A stretch of DNA of 27,004 bases from Clostridiales bacterium. Lineage in GTDB: Bacteria; Bacillota; Clostridia; Oscillospirales; Oscillospiraceae. The first letter of the stretch is position 1, and each line of letters starts with the position of its first letter. The stretch covers positions 1-27,004 of the forward strand of contig JAHZBA010000035.1 of the NCBI GenBank assembly GCA_019423635.1. Direction: 5' to 3'. The notes beneath the pieces are model-generated. The model was not told where the DNA came from. It did no database searches and worked only from the letters and a program-made list of their open reading frames with translations. Below, in pieces: positions 15,735 to 22,449 of this stretch. Both the position numbers and the translations under genes were made by a program.

Positions 15735-17458
15735 TAGACGTAGCTTTGGCTGGTTACATCGAAGACGCCTCGGGTGGTGATCCGCAGGGAGGGGATCACC
15801 GGCAGGGCCATAAAGCTCAGCGTCATGAAGGGGTCGATGTCCCGGGAGACCCCCAGCCGGTGCGCCGCCGCCTTGGCACGCTCCAGCTTCTCATTGACTA
15901 CCTCCAGCCGCTCGTCGCTCATGATGCCGGCAATGGCCAGGGGCACCTCCGCGGCGGGCGCGCCGCCGTCCCACACCACAATGCCGCCGTTCAGCTCCGC
16001 CACCCGATTCACCGCGGCGGCACAGTCGGCCTCATGGGCGCCCACCACAATGATGTTGTGGGAGTCATGGGAGATGGACGTGGCCACGGCGCCGGATTTC
16101 AGGCCGTAGCCCCGCAGGTAGCCCACGCCGATGTGGCGGGTGTTCTTGTGCCGCTCCACCACGGCGATCTTCAAAAGATCCCACTCCGGGTCCGCCCGGT
16201 CGGCGTAGCCGTCGTCGGTGGTGGTGATCTCTCCGCCCACCACGCCGATGACGCCCCGGGGACGGTGATCCGAAAAGTCCGCTGCCGTCAGCTTCCCCAG
16301 GTGGAAGGTGCTGTGGGCCCGCTCCAGCAGGTACGGCTCCACCCGGGGCAGGGGGAAGTCCCGTATCCGGCCGTCCTCCACCATCAAGCGGCCCTTCTTG
16401 TAGACCCGCTCAATGTGAAAGTCCTGGAAATTGTCAATCATCACAAAGTCCCCCAGATACCCCGGCGCAATGGCCCCCCGGTTATTCAGCAGGAAATACC
16501 GGGCGGCGTTGTGGCAGGCCACCTTCACGGCAATGATGGGGTCCACCCCCAGAGCGATGGCCCGCCGGACAATGTAGTCGATGTGGCCCTTTTCCAGCAG
16601 GTCGCTGGGGTGCTTGTCGTCGGTGCAGAACATGCAGCGCTCGGCGTACTGCTCACACAGCAGCGGCGCCAGCGCCTCCAGATTCCGGGCGGCGGTTCCC
16701 TCCCGGATCATGATGAACTGGCCCCGCTCCAGCTTGGCAATGGCGTCCTGGAGGTCGTGGCACTCGTGGTCGGAGTACACGCCGGCGGCAATATAGGCGT
16801 TGAGGTCGTTGCCCTGGAGATCCGGCGCGTGGCCGTCAATCTTCTTGTGGTGGGCCTGGGCCGCCACGATCTTCTCCACCGGCTGGTCGTCCCCGGCCAG
16901 AATCCCCACAAAGTTCATCATCTCCGCCAGCCCCTGGACTCTGGGGTGGTCGTAGAAGGAGTCAATCGCCCGGTAATCCAGCACCGCACCCGCCTCGTCC
17001 AGGGGTGTCGCCGGAACACAGGAGGGCAGCATAAACCGCACGTCTACCGGCAGGCCCTCCGTAGCCTGGAGCATGTACTCAATGCCGTCGGTGCCCATGA
17101 CATTGGCGATCTCATGGGGGTCCGTCACCACCGTGGTGGTGCCGTGGGGCAGTACCGCCCGCACAAATTCCCCCGGCGAGACCAGGGAGCTCTCCAGGTG
17201 GATGTGGGCATCCAGAAAGCCGGGGAGAACAATCTTCCCGGTGCAGTCATGCTCCTCCTTGCCGGAGTAGGTCCCCATGCCCACAATGAGCCCCTCGGCC
17301 ACGGCAATGTCGGCCGTGCACAGGCGGTTAGAGAAAACATTGACATACACGGCGTTTTTCAGCACCAGATCCGCCCTCTCCCGGCCGGCGGCCGCCTCGA
17401 TGATGCGGCGCTTTTTCAGCAGCTTCCGGTTGATCTTGCCCGCATAGCTCTCTGACAT
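15734..17458 (-). CDS. adeC: Adenine deaminase
   Basis: Deaminates adenine to hypoxanthine and ammonia in purine salvage. It has 574 residues, normal for the AdeC family of the amidohydrolase superfamily. Metal-binding H85 and H87 occur in LPGFLDAHIHLESS. Further signatures are TTTVVTDPHEIANVMG, IDGHAPDL, SDHECHD and FCTDDKHPSDL. The C-terminal adenine deaminase domain has HDSHNIIVVGA and GGIVVWDGG. ATG 17458 is preceded by AAGGAGGA. It is probably monocistronic, with its own promoter and a hairpin at the start of its leader. Confidence 0.97.
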   Translation of the reverse strand: MSESYAGKINRKLLKKRRIIEAAAGRERADLVLKNAVYVNVFSNRLCTADIAVAEGLIVGMGTYSGKEEHDCTGKIVLPGFLDAHIHLESSLVSPGEFVRAVLPHGTTTVVTDPHEIANVMGTDGIEYMLQATEGLPVDVRFMLPSCVPATPLDEAGAVLDYRAIDSFYDHPRVQGLAEMMNFVGILAGDDQPVEKIVAAQAHHKKIDGHAPDLQGNDLNAYIAAGVYSDHECHDLQDAIAKLERGQFIMIREGTAARNLEALAPLLCEQYAERCMFCTDDKHPSDLLEKGHIDYIVRRAIALGVDPIIAVKVACHNAARYFLLNNRGAIAPGYLGDFVMIDNFQDFHIERVYKKGRLMVEDGRIRDFPLPRVEPYLLERAHSTFHLGKLTAADFSDHRPRGVIGVVGGEITTTDDGYADRADPEWDLLKIAVVERHKNTRHIGVGYLRGYGLKSGAVATSISHDSHNIIVVGAHEADCAAAVNRVAELNGGIVVWDGGAPAAEVPLAIAGIMSDERLEVVNEKLERAKAAAHRLGVSRDIDPFMTLSFMALPVIPSLRITTRGVFDVTSQSYV

Positions 17459-17488
17459 GGAACCACTCCTCCTTGTTTTTTGATGTTA

Positions 17489-17531
17489 GATATTATTTTT
17501 TCTAATGCTTAGCATCTCAAAAAATAATATC
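17489..17531 (-). promoter_or_regulatory. 13-bp inverted repeat at the 5' end of the adeC leader
   Basis: GATATTATTTTTT (17489-17501) is exactly inverted as AAAAAATAATATC (17519-17531). The 17-base loop itself contains the palindrome ATGCTTAGCAT (17505-17515). By the promoter below, the mRNA would begin about four bases before this stem. It could be an operator for a dimeric repressor, a 5' mRNA stabiliser, or a structure hiding or exposing the ribosome-binding site. It lacks the conserved core of purine riboswitches. Confidence 0.7.
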
Positions 17532-17541
17532 CATTGCAGAG

Positions 17542-17570
17542 AGTATACGCTAAAACCACCCGTTTGTCCA
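17542..17570 (-). promoter_or_regulatory. Promoter of adeC
   Basis: On the reverse strand TGGACA (17570-17565) and TATACT (17547-17542) are separated by exactly 17 bases. The start point falls near 17535, giving a leader of about 77 nucleotides. Confidence 0.78.
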
Positions 17571-17595
17571 GAAAAATCTGGCATCTCCTGTCAAA

Positions 17596-17760
17596 TTACT
17601 GATAGCGGTACTGGTTCCGGGTATATTCGTCCACGCACTTGAAAAACATCTCCCGGTCCCGGAATTCCAGCAGCTCAAAGCCCTCCTCCGGGTGAAAGGA
17701 GACAATGCGGTGCCGGGTGTCCACCCAGATGCGCCAGAGCGGCGGGTCCTGCTTGGTCAT
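17596..17760 (-). CDS. Small hypothetical protein, 54 residues
   Basis: The protein begins MTKQDPPLWRIWVDTRHRIV and ends with a Tyr-rich tail RNQYRYQ. It has no signal peptide or membrane span; short beta strands followed by a helix (REMFFKCVDEYTRNQ) are likely. I do not recognise the family. The start at 17760 is supported by AGGAGG six bases upstream and by a well-placed promoter, so it is a real gene. A longer in-frame start at 17817 would lie inside the promoter. It is divergent from a small XRE regulator whose presumed operators cover its promoter. Confidence 0.7.
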   Translation of the reverse strand: MTKQDPPLWRIWVDTRHRIVSFHPEEGFELLEFRDREMFFKCVDEYTRNQYRYQ

Positions 17761-17788
17761 GGGAAGCCTCCTGTCTCTTTTTTCTTCC

Positions 17789-17817
17789 ATTTTATGCGAT
17801 TTTCGCATAAAAATCAA
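17789..17817 (-). promoter_or_regulatory. Promoter of the 54-residue protein gene
   Basis: On the reverse strand TTGATT (17817-17812) and TAAAAT (17794-17789) are separated by 17 bases. The spacer contains the whole first ATGCGA dyad, a classic repressor position. Confidence 0.65.
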
Positions 17818-17833
17818 TATGCGATTTTTGCAT
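17794..17833. promoter_or_regulatory. Twin operators between the divergent small genes
   Basis: ATGCGATTTTCGCAT (17794-17808) is a perfect dyad (arms ATGCGA/TCGCAT). ATGCGATTTTTGCAT (17819-17833) is a near-identical copy whose start is 25 bases further on. Spacing of about 2.4 helical turns allows two dimers to bind on similar faces. The likely ligand is the adjacent XRE protein (inference). Confidence 0.75.
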
Positions 17834-17869
17834 ATCCTAAAATGGAGAAAAAACGGGGAGGAACGGCCG

Positions 17870-18100
17870 GTGTATCAGCGTCTGCGGAATCTGCGGGAGG
17901 ACCGGGATCTGAATCAAATGGCGGTGGCCGAGGTGCTGCACGTGTCTCAGACCACATATTCCCGCTATGAGAGCGGCGCGCTGGACATTCCCAGCGGGGC
18001 CCTGATCGCCCTGGCGCTTTTTTACGGCACCAGCGTGGATTATCTTCTGGGGCTGACGGATCGTTTCAGACCCTATCCGCGGAGCGGAGGACCGCGGTGA
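17870..18100 (+). CDS. Small XRE-family transcriptional regulator
   Basis: A 76-residue single-domain helix-turn-helix protein: YQRLRNLREDRDLNQMAVAEVLHVSQTTYSRYESGALDIPSGALIALALFYGTSVDYLLGLTD, the complete XRE fold with little else. GTG 17870 is chosen because GGGGAGGA lies seven bases upstream; an ATG at 17819 is in frame but lies within the second operator. It is divergent from the 54-residue protein gene and probably represses both through the ATGCGA dyads. The physiological signal is unknown. Confidence 0.85.
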   Translation: MYQRLRNLREDRDLNQMAVAEVLHVSQTTYSRYESGALDIPSGALIALALFYGTSVDYLLGLTDRFRPYPRSGGPR

Positions 18101-18165
18101 GGGGGCCATACCCGGCCGCCGCCCTCTCCCTCTCAAATTTTATTGGGAATTCCTTGCATTCTGCA

Positions 18166-18194
18166 TTGACATTTTCTTCAAAACTCAGTATGCT
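18166..18194 (+). promoter_or_regulatory. Promoter of the threonine ammonia-lyase gene
   Basis: A perfect TTGACA (18166-18171) is followed after 17 bases by TATGCT (18189-18194). The start point is near 18201, leaving a leader of about 20 nucleotides, too short for an attenuator. Confidence 0.78.
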
Positions 18195-18223
18195 TTTTCT
18201 AACATCATCAAAGGAGCTTCCTT

Positions 18224-19438
18224 ATGATTTCTTTGGAACAGTTCAAGACCGCCCGAAAGGTCCTGCGGGGCGTGATCCGCAGCACCAACCTGATCGACTC
18301 CCCCGCCCTCTCCAACAGTGCGGGCAACCGGGTCTATCTGAAGCCGGAGAATATGCAGGTCACCGGCGCCTACAAGATCCGCGGCGCTTACTATAAGATC
18401 AGCACCCTCTCCCAGGAGCAGCGGGAGCGGGGACTCATCACCGCCTCCGCCGGCAACCACGCCCAGGGCGTGGCCTACGCCGCCCAGGCCGCCGGCGTGC
18501 CCGCCGTGATCGTCATGCCCGTCACCACGCCCCTGGTGAAGGTGAACAACACCAAGGACTACGGCGCGGAGGTGATCCTCCACGGCGAGGTCTTTGACGA
18601 CGCCGCCCAGCTGGCCGCCCAGCTGGCGGAGGAGCGGGGCCTGACCTACATCCACCCCTTCAATGACCCGGACATCGCCATCGGCCAGGGCACCATCGCC
18701 TACGAAATTTTCCAGGATCTGCCGGACGTGGACCTCATCCTGGTCCCCGTAGGCGGCGGCGGACTGTGCGCCGGCGTGGCCACTCTGGCAAAGCTCCTGA
18801 ATCCCCATGTGCAGGTCATCGGCGTGGAGCCGGAGGGTGCCGCCTCCATGACGGCCAGCCTGGAGGCCGGCCATGTGGTCACCCTTCCCTCCGCCAGCAC
18901 CATCGCCGACGGCACCGCCGTCAAAACCCCGGGAGATCTGGTCTTCCCCTACGTCCGGGACAACATCGACGGGATGATTACCATCCCCGACAGCGAGCTG
19001 GTGGAGGCCTTCCTGGACGTGCTGGAGCGGCACAAGATGCTGGTGGAGAACTCCGGTCTTCTGACCGTGGCCGCACTGAAGCATCTGGACTGCCGGGATA
19101 AAAACGTGGTCTGCATCCTCTCCGGGGGCAATATGGACGTCATCACCATGTCCTCTCTGGTGCGGCACGGCCTGATCCGCCGGGAGCGGATCTTCACCTT
19201 CTCCCTGATGCTGCCGGACCGGCCCGGTGCCCTGCGCCAGGTGGCCGACATCCTGGCCCGCAACAACGGCAACATCGTCAAGCTGGAGCACAACCAGTTC
19301 GTCAACATCAACCGCCAGTCCGGCGTAGAGCTGAAGGTCACTCTGGAGGCCTTCGGCCACGACCACAAGGAAGAACTCCTCGCCGCCGTGCGGGAGGCGG
19401 GCTACGATGTAAAAGTCGCCCCTGTTCCGGATTTTTAG
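18224..19438 (+). CDS. ilvA: Threonine ammonia-lyase with C-terminal ACT domain
   Basis: A PLP enzyme converting threonine to 2-oxobutanoate and ammonia. It has 404 residues, the length of the ~400-residue form with one ACT domain. The PLP lysine is K51 in GAYKIRGAYYK. The SAGNHAQGVA motif is at 75-84 and the phosphate-binding loop GGGGLCAG at 177-184. An ACT domain begins near 327 (FSLMLPDRPGALRQVADILA) and presumably binds an amino-acid effector. The start at 18224 follows AAGGAG (18211-18216). It stands alone between its own promoter and terminator, with no branched-chain biosynthesis gene nearby. Whether it serves isoleucine synthesis (ilvA) or threonine catabolism (tdcB-like) cannot be decided here. 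Confidence 0.94.
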   Translation: MISLEQFKTARKVLRGVIRSTNLIDSPALSNSAGNRVYLKPENMQVTGAYKIRGAYYKISTLSQEQRERGLITASAGNHAQGVAYAAQAAGVPAVIVMPVTTPLVKVNNTKDYGAEVILHGEVFDDAAQLAAQLAEERGLTYIHPFNDPDIAIGQGTIAYEIFQDLPDVDLILVPVGGGGLCAGVATLAKLLNPHVQVIGVEPEGAASMTASLEAGHVVTLPSASTIADGTAVKTPGDLVFPYVRDNIDGMITIPDSELVEAFLDVLERHKMLVENSGLLTVAALKHLDCRDKNVVCILSGGNMDVITMSSLVRHGLIRRERIFTFSLMLPDRPGALRQVADILARNNGNIVKLEHNQFVNINRQSGVELKVTLEAFGHDHKEELLAAVREAGYDVKVAPVPDF

Positions 19439-19458
19439 AGAACTTCCGAAATCCACAG

Positions 19459-19492
19459 CGCCGCAGCCGGTTTTGCCGGCTGCGGCGTTTTT
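19459..19492 (+). terminator. Intrinsic terminator after threonine ammonia-lyase
   Basis: CGCCGCAGCCGG (19459-19470) and CCGGCTGCGGCG (19476-19487) form a perfect 12-bp stem with a five-base loop, directly followed by T5 (19488-19492). Confidence 0.93.
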
Positions 19493-19510
19493 GGCCCTTC
19501 CTCACCCTTA

Positions 19511-19581
19511 TCGAATTTTTGTTCGATTTCCTCTTGACAAGAACGCCCGTTCGAGTTATGATAGGTACAGAACAAAAGTTC
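19511..19581 (+). promoter_or_regulatory. Promoter with three LexA (SOS) boxes
   Basis: The promoter is TTGACA (19534-19539), 17 bases, TATGAT (19557-19562). Three Gram-positive LexA-type sites (GAACnnnnGTTC) cover it: CGAATTTTTGTTCG (19512-19525, one mismatch in the core), GAACGCCCGTTC (19541-19552, inside the -35/-10 spacer) and GAACAAAAGTTC (19570-19581, just after the start point). The placement predicts strong repression and damage induction of the operon that follows. Confidence 0.88.
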
Positions 19582-19601
19582 GAAAAAGGAGGATGTTTTC
19601 T

Positions 19602-19727
19602 ATGATGACCGGCTGGACACTTTTCTTCATTCTGGTGGGTGTGGCCTTTCTGACGGCTCAGCTCTTCCGGATCATTGACATCATCGAACAGCCCCGGTCC
19701 CGCCGCCGGCGTTCCGCGATCCGCTGA
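19602..19727 (+). CDS. SOS-controlled small membrane protein, 41 residues
   Basis: The protein is a single membrane span (about 5-24: WTLFFILVGVAFLTAQLFRI) followed by a strongly basic tail PRSRRRRSAIR, predicting an inner-face C-terminus. It has a very good ribosome-binding site (AAGGAGG, 19586-19592, nine bases before ATG 19602) directly after the LexA boxes, so it is the first product of the operon. I do not recognise a family. Small single-span proteins under SOS control in other bacteria often block cell division or depolarise the membrane, but no sequence similarity supports either role here. The radical SAM gene follows eight bases after its stop. Confidence 0.75.
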   Translation: MMTGWTLFFILVGVAFLTAQLFRIIDIIEQPRSRRRRSAIR

Positions 19728-19735
19728 AAAACGGC

Positions 19736-21004
19736 ATGGATGTCCTGGAAAAGCTGACCATCCTCACGGACGCCGCCAAGTATGACGCCGCCTGCACCTC
19801 CAGCGGCGGCACCCGAACGGCAAAGAGGGGATACATCGGCAACACCTCGTCCTCCATCGCCGGGTGCTGCCACACCTTCTCCGCCGACGGCCGGTGCGTC
19901 ACACTGCTGAAGGTGCTGATGACAAACCGCTGCGTCTATGACTGCAAGTACTGCGTCAACCGCCGCAGCAACGACACCCGGCGAACGGCCTTCACCCCGG
20001 AGGAGCTGGCGGACCTGACGATCCAGTTCTACCGCAGGAACTACATTGAGGGGCTGTTTCTCTCCTCCGGCGTCCTCCGCAGCCCGGACCACACCATGGA
20101 GCTGATGATCCGCTGCCTGCGGCTGCTGCGGGAGACCTACCGCTTCAACGGCTATATCCACGCCAAAGCCATCCCCGGCGCGGCGCCGGAGCTGGTGGAG
20201 CAGCTGGGACTGCTGGCGGACCGGCTCAGCGTCAACATCGAGCTGCCCTCGGAGGCGGGGCTGAAAACCCTGGCGCCGGACAAGACCAAGAGCGCCATTC
20301 TGGCTCCCATGCGGCAGATTCAGCTGCGAAACCGCCAGAGCCGGGAGGAGCTGGTGAAGTACCGCCACGCCCCCAGGTTCGCCCCGGCGGGCCAGAGCAC
20401 CCAGCTGATCGTAGGGGCCACCCCGGACTCGGATTTTCACATTCTGCGGCTGACCCAGGGGCTGTACGACCGCTACCGGCTCAAGCGGGTGTTTTACTCC
20501 GCCTATGTGCCGGTAGTGGAGCACACACTGCTGCCCGCCAAGGACGTCAAGCCCCCCCTCCTGCGGGAGCACCGGCTGTATCAGGCGGACTGGCTGCTGC
20601 GGTTTTACGGCTTTCGGGCGGAGGAGCTACTGGATGAGGATCACCGGAACTTTGACCCCCGGGTGGACCCCAAGTGCAGCTGGGCCCTGAGTCATCTGGA
20701 CTTTTTCCCCGTGGAGGTCAACACTGCGGACTATGAGACCCTCCTCCGCATTCCCGGCGTAGGTGTCACCTCCGCCCGGCGGATTCTGACGGCCCGGCGG
20801 GTGGGGCGGCTCCATATTGACGACTTGAAGAAGCTGGGTGTGGTGATGAAGCGGGCCCAGTATTTTTTGACCGCCTCCGGCCGTGCCGCCGACGGACTCC
20901 GCTTCACGCCCGACAGCCTCCTGCGGGGGCTGATCGCCCTGGAGCAGCCGCTGCTGCCCCAGCAGGAGGTGGTACAGCTGTCCCTCTTTGACTCTGTTGG
21001 ATAG
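19736..21004 (+). CDS. Putative DNA modification/repair radical SAM protein with HhH tail
   Basis: A 422-residue radical SAM enzyme of the family described as a putative DNA modification/repair radical SAM protein (distantly SplB-like). The 4Fe-4S motif is C66-x3-C70-x2-C73 in TNRCVYDCKYC. Conserved family text includes FLSSGVLRSPDHTMELM, FNGYIHAKAIPGA and DRLSVNIELPSEAGLKTLAPDK. Extra Cys (C20, C44, C45, C54) could hold a second cluster. The C-terminal region (about 330-380) holds a helix-hairpin-helix unit (LLRIPGVGVTSARRILTARR) typical of DNA-binding enzymes. No clear ribosome-binding site precedes ATG 19736, suggesting coupling to the small protein. The substrate is unknown. Confidence 0.9.
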   Translation: MDVLEKLTILTDAAKYDAACTSSGGTRTAKRGYIGNTSSSIAGCCHTFSADGRCVTLLKVLMTNRCVYDCKYCVNRRSNDTRRTAFTPEELADLTIQFYRRNYIEGLFLSSGVLRSPDHTMELMIRCLRLLRETYRFNGYIHAKAIPGAAPELVEQLGLLADRLSVNIELPSEAGLKTLAPDKTKSAILAPMRQIQLRNRQSREELVKYRHAPRFAPAGQSTQLIVGATPDSDFHILRLTQGLYDRYRLKRVFYSAYVPVVEHTLLPAKDVKPPLLREHRLYQADWLLRFYGFRAEELLDEDHRNFDPRVDPKCSWALSHLDFFPVEVNTADYETLLRIPGVGVTSARRILTARRVGRLHIDDLKKLGVVMKRAQYFLTASGRAADGLRFTPDSLLRGLIALEQPLLPQQEVVQLSLFDSVG

Positions 21005-21013
21005 GAGGACCCC

Positions 21014-21598
21014 ATGCTGATCTTGTTTTTTCTGCCGGAGCGCTTTGCCGGCTGGGAGGCGGCCTACCTCTCCTCCGCGCTGACCGCTTTCGGTCACACG
21101 GTCCGGACTGTCTCCTGGGAAACCGCCCCCATTCACTCCCTGGGCGGCTTCACGCTCCTGCCCGACTACGCCGCCGCAAATCCCCCGCCGGAATTTGACG
21201 GTCTGGTGCTCATCGGAGGGGATACCTGGCGCGGCGAAACCGCGCCAGAGATCACCGCGCTGATTCAAAAAGCGCTGGCGCGGCACCTCCCTCTGGGGGC
21301 CATCTGCGACGCCGCCGGCTTTTTGGGCACCCTGGGCCTTTTGAACCGGGTCCGCCACACCTGCAACGATCCCGCAGAGCTGAAACGATGGGCCGGAGAC
21401 CACTACACCGGCGAGAGGCTCTGCCTCCCCCGGCAGGCCGTCCGCGACGGCACCCTGGTCACCGCCAATGGAACGGCGGCTCTGGAATTTGCCAGGGAGT
21501 ACCTGCTGGCCGCAGACGCCGCTCCGCTGGAGGAGATCTCCGCCTGGTACCAGTTCCACAAGCTGGGCTGCTGCACCGCACCGCTGCCGGGGATGTAG
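21014..21598 (+). CDS. DJ-1/PfpI superfamily protein
   Basis: A 194-residue class I glutamine-amidotransferase-like protein of the YdeA type. The nucleophile-elbow Cys is C98 in LPLGAICDAAGFLG, with a preceding LVLIGGDTWRG segment (65-74) and E60 as the likely Cys partner. Members of this superfamily act as glyoxalases, deglycases, amidotransferases or stress proteins; which one applies cannot be read from the sequence. AGGAGG precedes ATG 21014, nine bases after the radical SAM stop, and the next gene starts two bases after its stop, so it belongs to the SOS operon. Its place between the radical SAM and DUF4130 genes is unusual. Confidence 0.85.
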   Translation: MLILFFLPERFAGWEAAYLSSALTAFGHTVRTVSWETAPIHSLGGFTLLPDYAAANPPPEFDGLVLIGGDTWRGETAPEITALIQKALARHLPLGAICDAAGFLGTLGLLNRVRHTCNDPAELKRWAGDHYTGERLCLPRQAVRDGTLVTANGTAALEFAREYLLAADAAPLEEISAWYQFHKLGCCTAPLPGM

Positions 21599-21600
21599 AG

Positions 21601-22449
21601 ATGGAAGTTGTCTACACCTACGACGGCAGCTTTGACGGCCTCCTCTGCTGCATCTTTGACAGTTATGTAAACAAAGAAATCCCCGCCGCCATCACCAGCG
21701 ACGAGGACGAGGTCCCAATGCTCTTTCTCTCCCGCGCCATTGAGACGGACCGGGAACACGCCGTTCGGGTGCTGCGGAAGGTCTCCACCTGCTCTCCCTA
21801 CGCGGCCAATCTCCTCCACAAGGGCTATCTCACCTGCCTGCCGGACCGGGAGATCTGCCTCTACCGGATGGTTGCAAAGCTTTTGCGGGAAGGGCCCGGC
21901 TTTTTGCGCAACCAGGCCGACGAAACGCTGTACCCTGTGTGGAAGGCCGTCCGGCATCTGAACGGGGAGGCGCATCTTCTGAAGGGATTCACCCGCTTTT
22001 CCCAGCTGGGATCGGTGCTGGGCGGGGAGATCGCGCCGAAGAACCGCGTGCTGCCTCTGCTGCGAAGCCACTTCTGCGCCCGGTACCGCAACGACGCCTT
22101 CTTCCTCTACGACCGCACTCACCAGGAAGCGCTCTTTTACGCCGCCGGCAAGTCCGTGATCCGCCCCCTGGAGGACTTCCAGATGGCGCCGCCGGACGAG
22201 ACCGAGGCCCGGTACCGCACCCTCTGGAAGTGCTTTTATGACACCGTCGCCATCCGGGAGCGGTACAATCCTAAGTGCCGGATGACCCAGATGCCCAAGC
22301 GCTACTGGGGCACCATGACAGAGTTTCAGGGGCCGGAGCACTTCAAAGGCTCTCCCGCATCCGGGTCAATCCCCGGCGCTCCAGCCGGGAGACCTGTACC
22401 TGGGATACCCCCAGAATCCGGGCGGTCTGCTCCTGGGTCAGACCCTTGA
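21601..22449 (+). CDS. DUF4130-type DNA metabolism protein
   Basis: A 282-residue protein matching the probable DNA metabolism family that accompanies the radical SAM repair family: YTYDGSFDGLLCCIFDSY at the start, then RFSQLGSVLGGEIAPKNRVLPLLRSHF, DAFFLYDRTHQEALFY and ending near MPKRYWGTMTEF (231-242). In other bacteria this domain is fused or linked to a uracil-DNA-glycosylase-like domain, absent here. ATG 21601 lies two bases after the previous stop and has no strong ribosome-binding site, so coupling is likely. Residues after about 247 (Pro/Gly/Ser-rich) are antisense to sigF codons, and the family normally ends before them, so the tail may have arisen by loss of a stop. Confidence 0.88.
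   Translation: MEVVYTYDGSFDGLLCCIFDSYVNKEIPAAITSDEDEVPMLFLSRAIETDREHAVRVLRKVSTCSPYAANLLHKGYLTCLPDREICLYRMVAKLLREGPGFLRNQADETLYPVWKAVRHLNGEAHLLKGFTRFSQLGSVLGGEIAPKNRVLPLLRSHFCARYRNDAFFLYDRTHQEALFYAAGKSVIRPLEDFQMAPPDETEARYRTLWKCFYDTVAIRERYNPKCRMTQMPKRYWGTMTEFQGPEHFKGSPASGSIPGAPAGRPVPGIPPESGRSAPGSDP

Noticed and set aside
15695..17455. 586-codon open frame antisense to adeC
   Set aside because: Same codon-bias artefact; the opposite strand encodes a complete adenine deaminase.
17489..17531. Purine riboswitch in the adeC leader
   Set aside because: The leader is too short and lacks the conserved three-way junction and loop sequences of the purine riboswitch.
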